A stretch of 32,788 nucleotides of DNA from the NCBI RefSeq assembly GCF_900112895.1, contig NZ_FONL01000020.1:1-32788 (forward strand), read 5' to 3'. Positions 32,553 through 32,788 of this stretch are shown here, one piece after another. The notes beneath the pieces were generated by a model. That model was not told the DNA's origin and did no database searches. It was given only the letters and a program-made list of their open reading frames with translations. The position numbers were made by a program, and so were the translations under genes. How positions within the stretch are numbered: position 1 is the stretch's first letter; the number at the start of each line of letters is the position of its first letter. The stretch comes from Succiniclasticum ruminis DSM 9236 (GTDB lineage Bacteria > Bacillota > Negativicutes > Acidaminococcales > Acidaminococcaceae).

Positions 32553-32620
32553 AGGGCAACATCCTTCTTGTATAATGATAGTGTTCAAGCCGTCACTAAA
32601 ACAAGAAAGGATGTTGCCCT
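32553..32620 (+). promoter_or_regulatory. Self-complementary 5' leader of tnpA
   Basis: AGGGCAACATCCTTCTTGT (32553-32571) is complementary to ACAAGAAAGGATGTTGCCCT (32601-32620) apart from one extra base. The right arm contains the tnpA ribosome binding site (AAGAAAGG), so RNA that starts outside the IS and reads in would hide it. TATAAT (32571-32576) lies between the arms, so the element's own transcript would lack the left arm and be translatable. Confidence 0.75.
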
Positions 32621-32788
32621 ATGGCAAATAGTTTAGCACATACCAAGTGGGTATGCAAATATCACATTGTATTTACACCAAAATACAGAAGAAAAATCAT
32701 TTATAACCAATTGCGTTTGGATATCAGAACGATTCTTAAAGATTTGTGCAAATGGAAAGGTGTAGAAATCATCGAAGGAAATTGTATG
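32621..32788 (+). CDS. tnpA: IS200/IS605 family transposase TnpA, 5' part
   Basis: The first 56 codons of a Y1 (HUH) single-strand transposase, cut by the window end; the full protein is usually about 130-155 residues. MANSLAHTKWVCKYHIVFTP followed by KYRRKIIY is the characteristic N-terminus of IS200-type TnpA. The catalytic HUH motif and Tyr lie beyond the window. AAGAAAGG is the ribosome binding site, placed within the leader stem. No tnpB is visible. Confidence 0.92.
   Translation, partial: MANSLAHTKWVCKYHIVFTPKYRRKIIYNQLRLDIRTILKDLCKWKGVEIIEGNCM

Larger units (their letters stand above)
32482..32788 (+). mobile_element. IS200/IS605-type insertion sequence, left end and 5' part
   Basis: The element begins near two strong hairpins typical of single-strand IS ends, followed by a promoter-like TATAAT, a self-complementary leader and tnpA. 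The right end lies outside the window. The left limit is uncertain: it could be the first hairpin at 32482 or the second at 32516. Confidence 0.75.

Noticed and set aside
1-32788. CRISPR array, tRNA or rRNA genes
   Set aside because: I saw no regularly spaced direct repeats, and no tRNA or rRNA signature on either strand.

Overview
The window looks like a chromosomal segment of a moderately GC-rich, anaerobic Firmicute. The class Negativicutes (an Acidaminococcus or Phascolarctobacterium relative) is my best guess. The grounds are RNase Y, a PASTA-domain kinase with its PP2C phosphatase, a Bacillus-type LexA box in the recA promoter, Firmicute-type FMN riboswitch control, and type IV pilus ATPases. 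The class assignment is inference; Firmicutes is well supported.

Layout. (1) Bases 1 to about 2297 are AT-richer accessory DNA: the tail of an unknown gene, two Nif11-leader RiPP precursor genes each with its own terminator, and a serine recombinase that stops just before its usual zinc ribbon. This block abuts the in-frame C-terminal part of a pilB/gspE-type ATPase gene whose N-terminal half is missing, so an element appears to have inserted into the pilus ATPase gene. (2) Bases 2298-6432 hold the pilB remnant, pilT, a CpXC zinc-finger protein, a DUF937 protein behind a palindromic operator-like site, and a membrane-anchored NucA/EndA-like nuclease. (3) Bases 6505-18337 are a dense housekeeping run: priA, def, fmt, a DUF116 protein, rsmB, rlmN, stp, prkC, rsgA, rpe. 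Many junctions are start/stop overlaps. (4) Bases 18409-23725 hold a promoter, an FMN riboswitch and terminator, then ribD-ribE-ribBA-ribH, hslO and an ACT-domain protein, ending in a large terminator shared with the convergent DAHP synthase gene. (5) Bases 25024-28969 hold recA (LexA box between -35 and -10), recX, rny and a zinc-ribbon protein. (6) Bases 28981-29169 are a 189-base foldback element, followed by rpmB on the minus strand and recG and a VTT-domain membrane protein on the plus strand. (7) The right end carries the left end and 5' part of an IS200/IS605-type tnpA.

How the genes work together. The def-fmt-rsmB-rlmN-rsgA set serves start-Met formylation and deformylation and rRNA/ribosome maturation. 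stp-prkC is the Ser/Thr phosphorylation switch. The rib genes make riboflavin under FMN feedback. priA, recA, recX and recG serve replication restart and recombination. The most unusual part is the left 2.3 kb, where a RiPP precursor pair and a truncated recombinase sit inside a broken type IV pilus/competence motor gene. No RiPP maturation enzyme is visible in the window, so the rest of that system would lie to the left.
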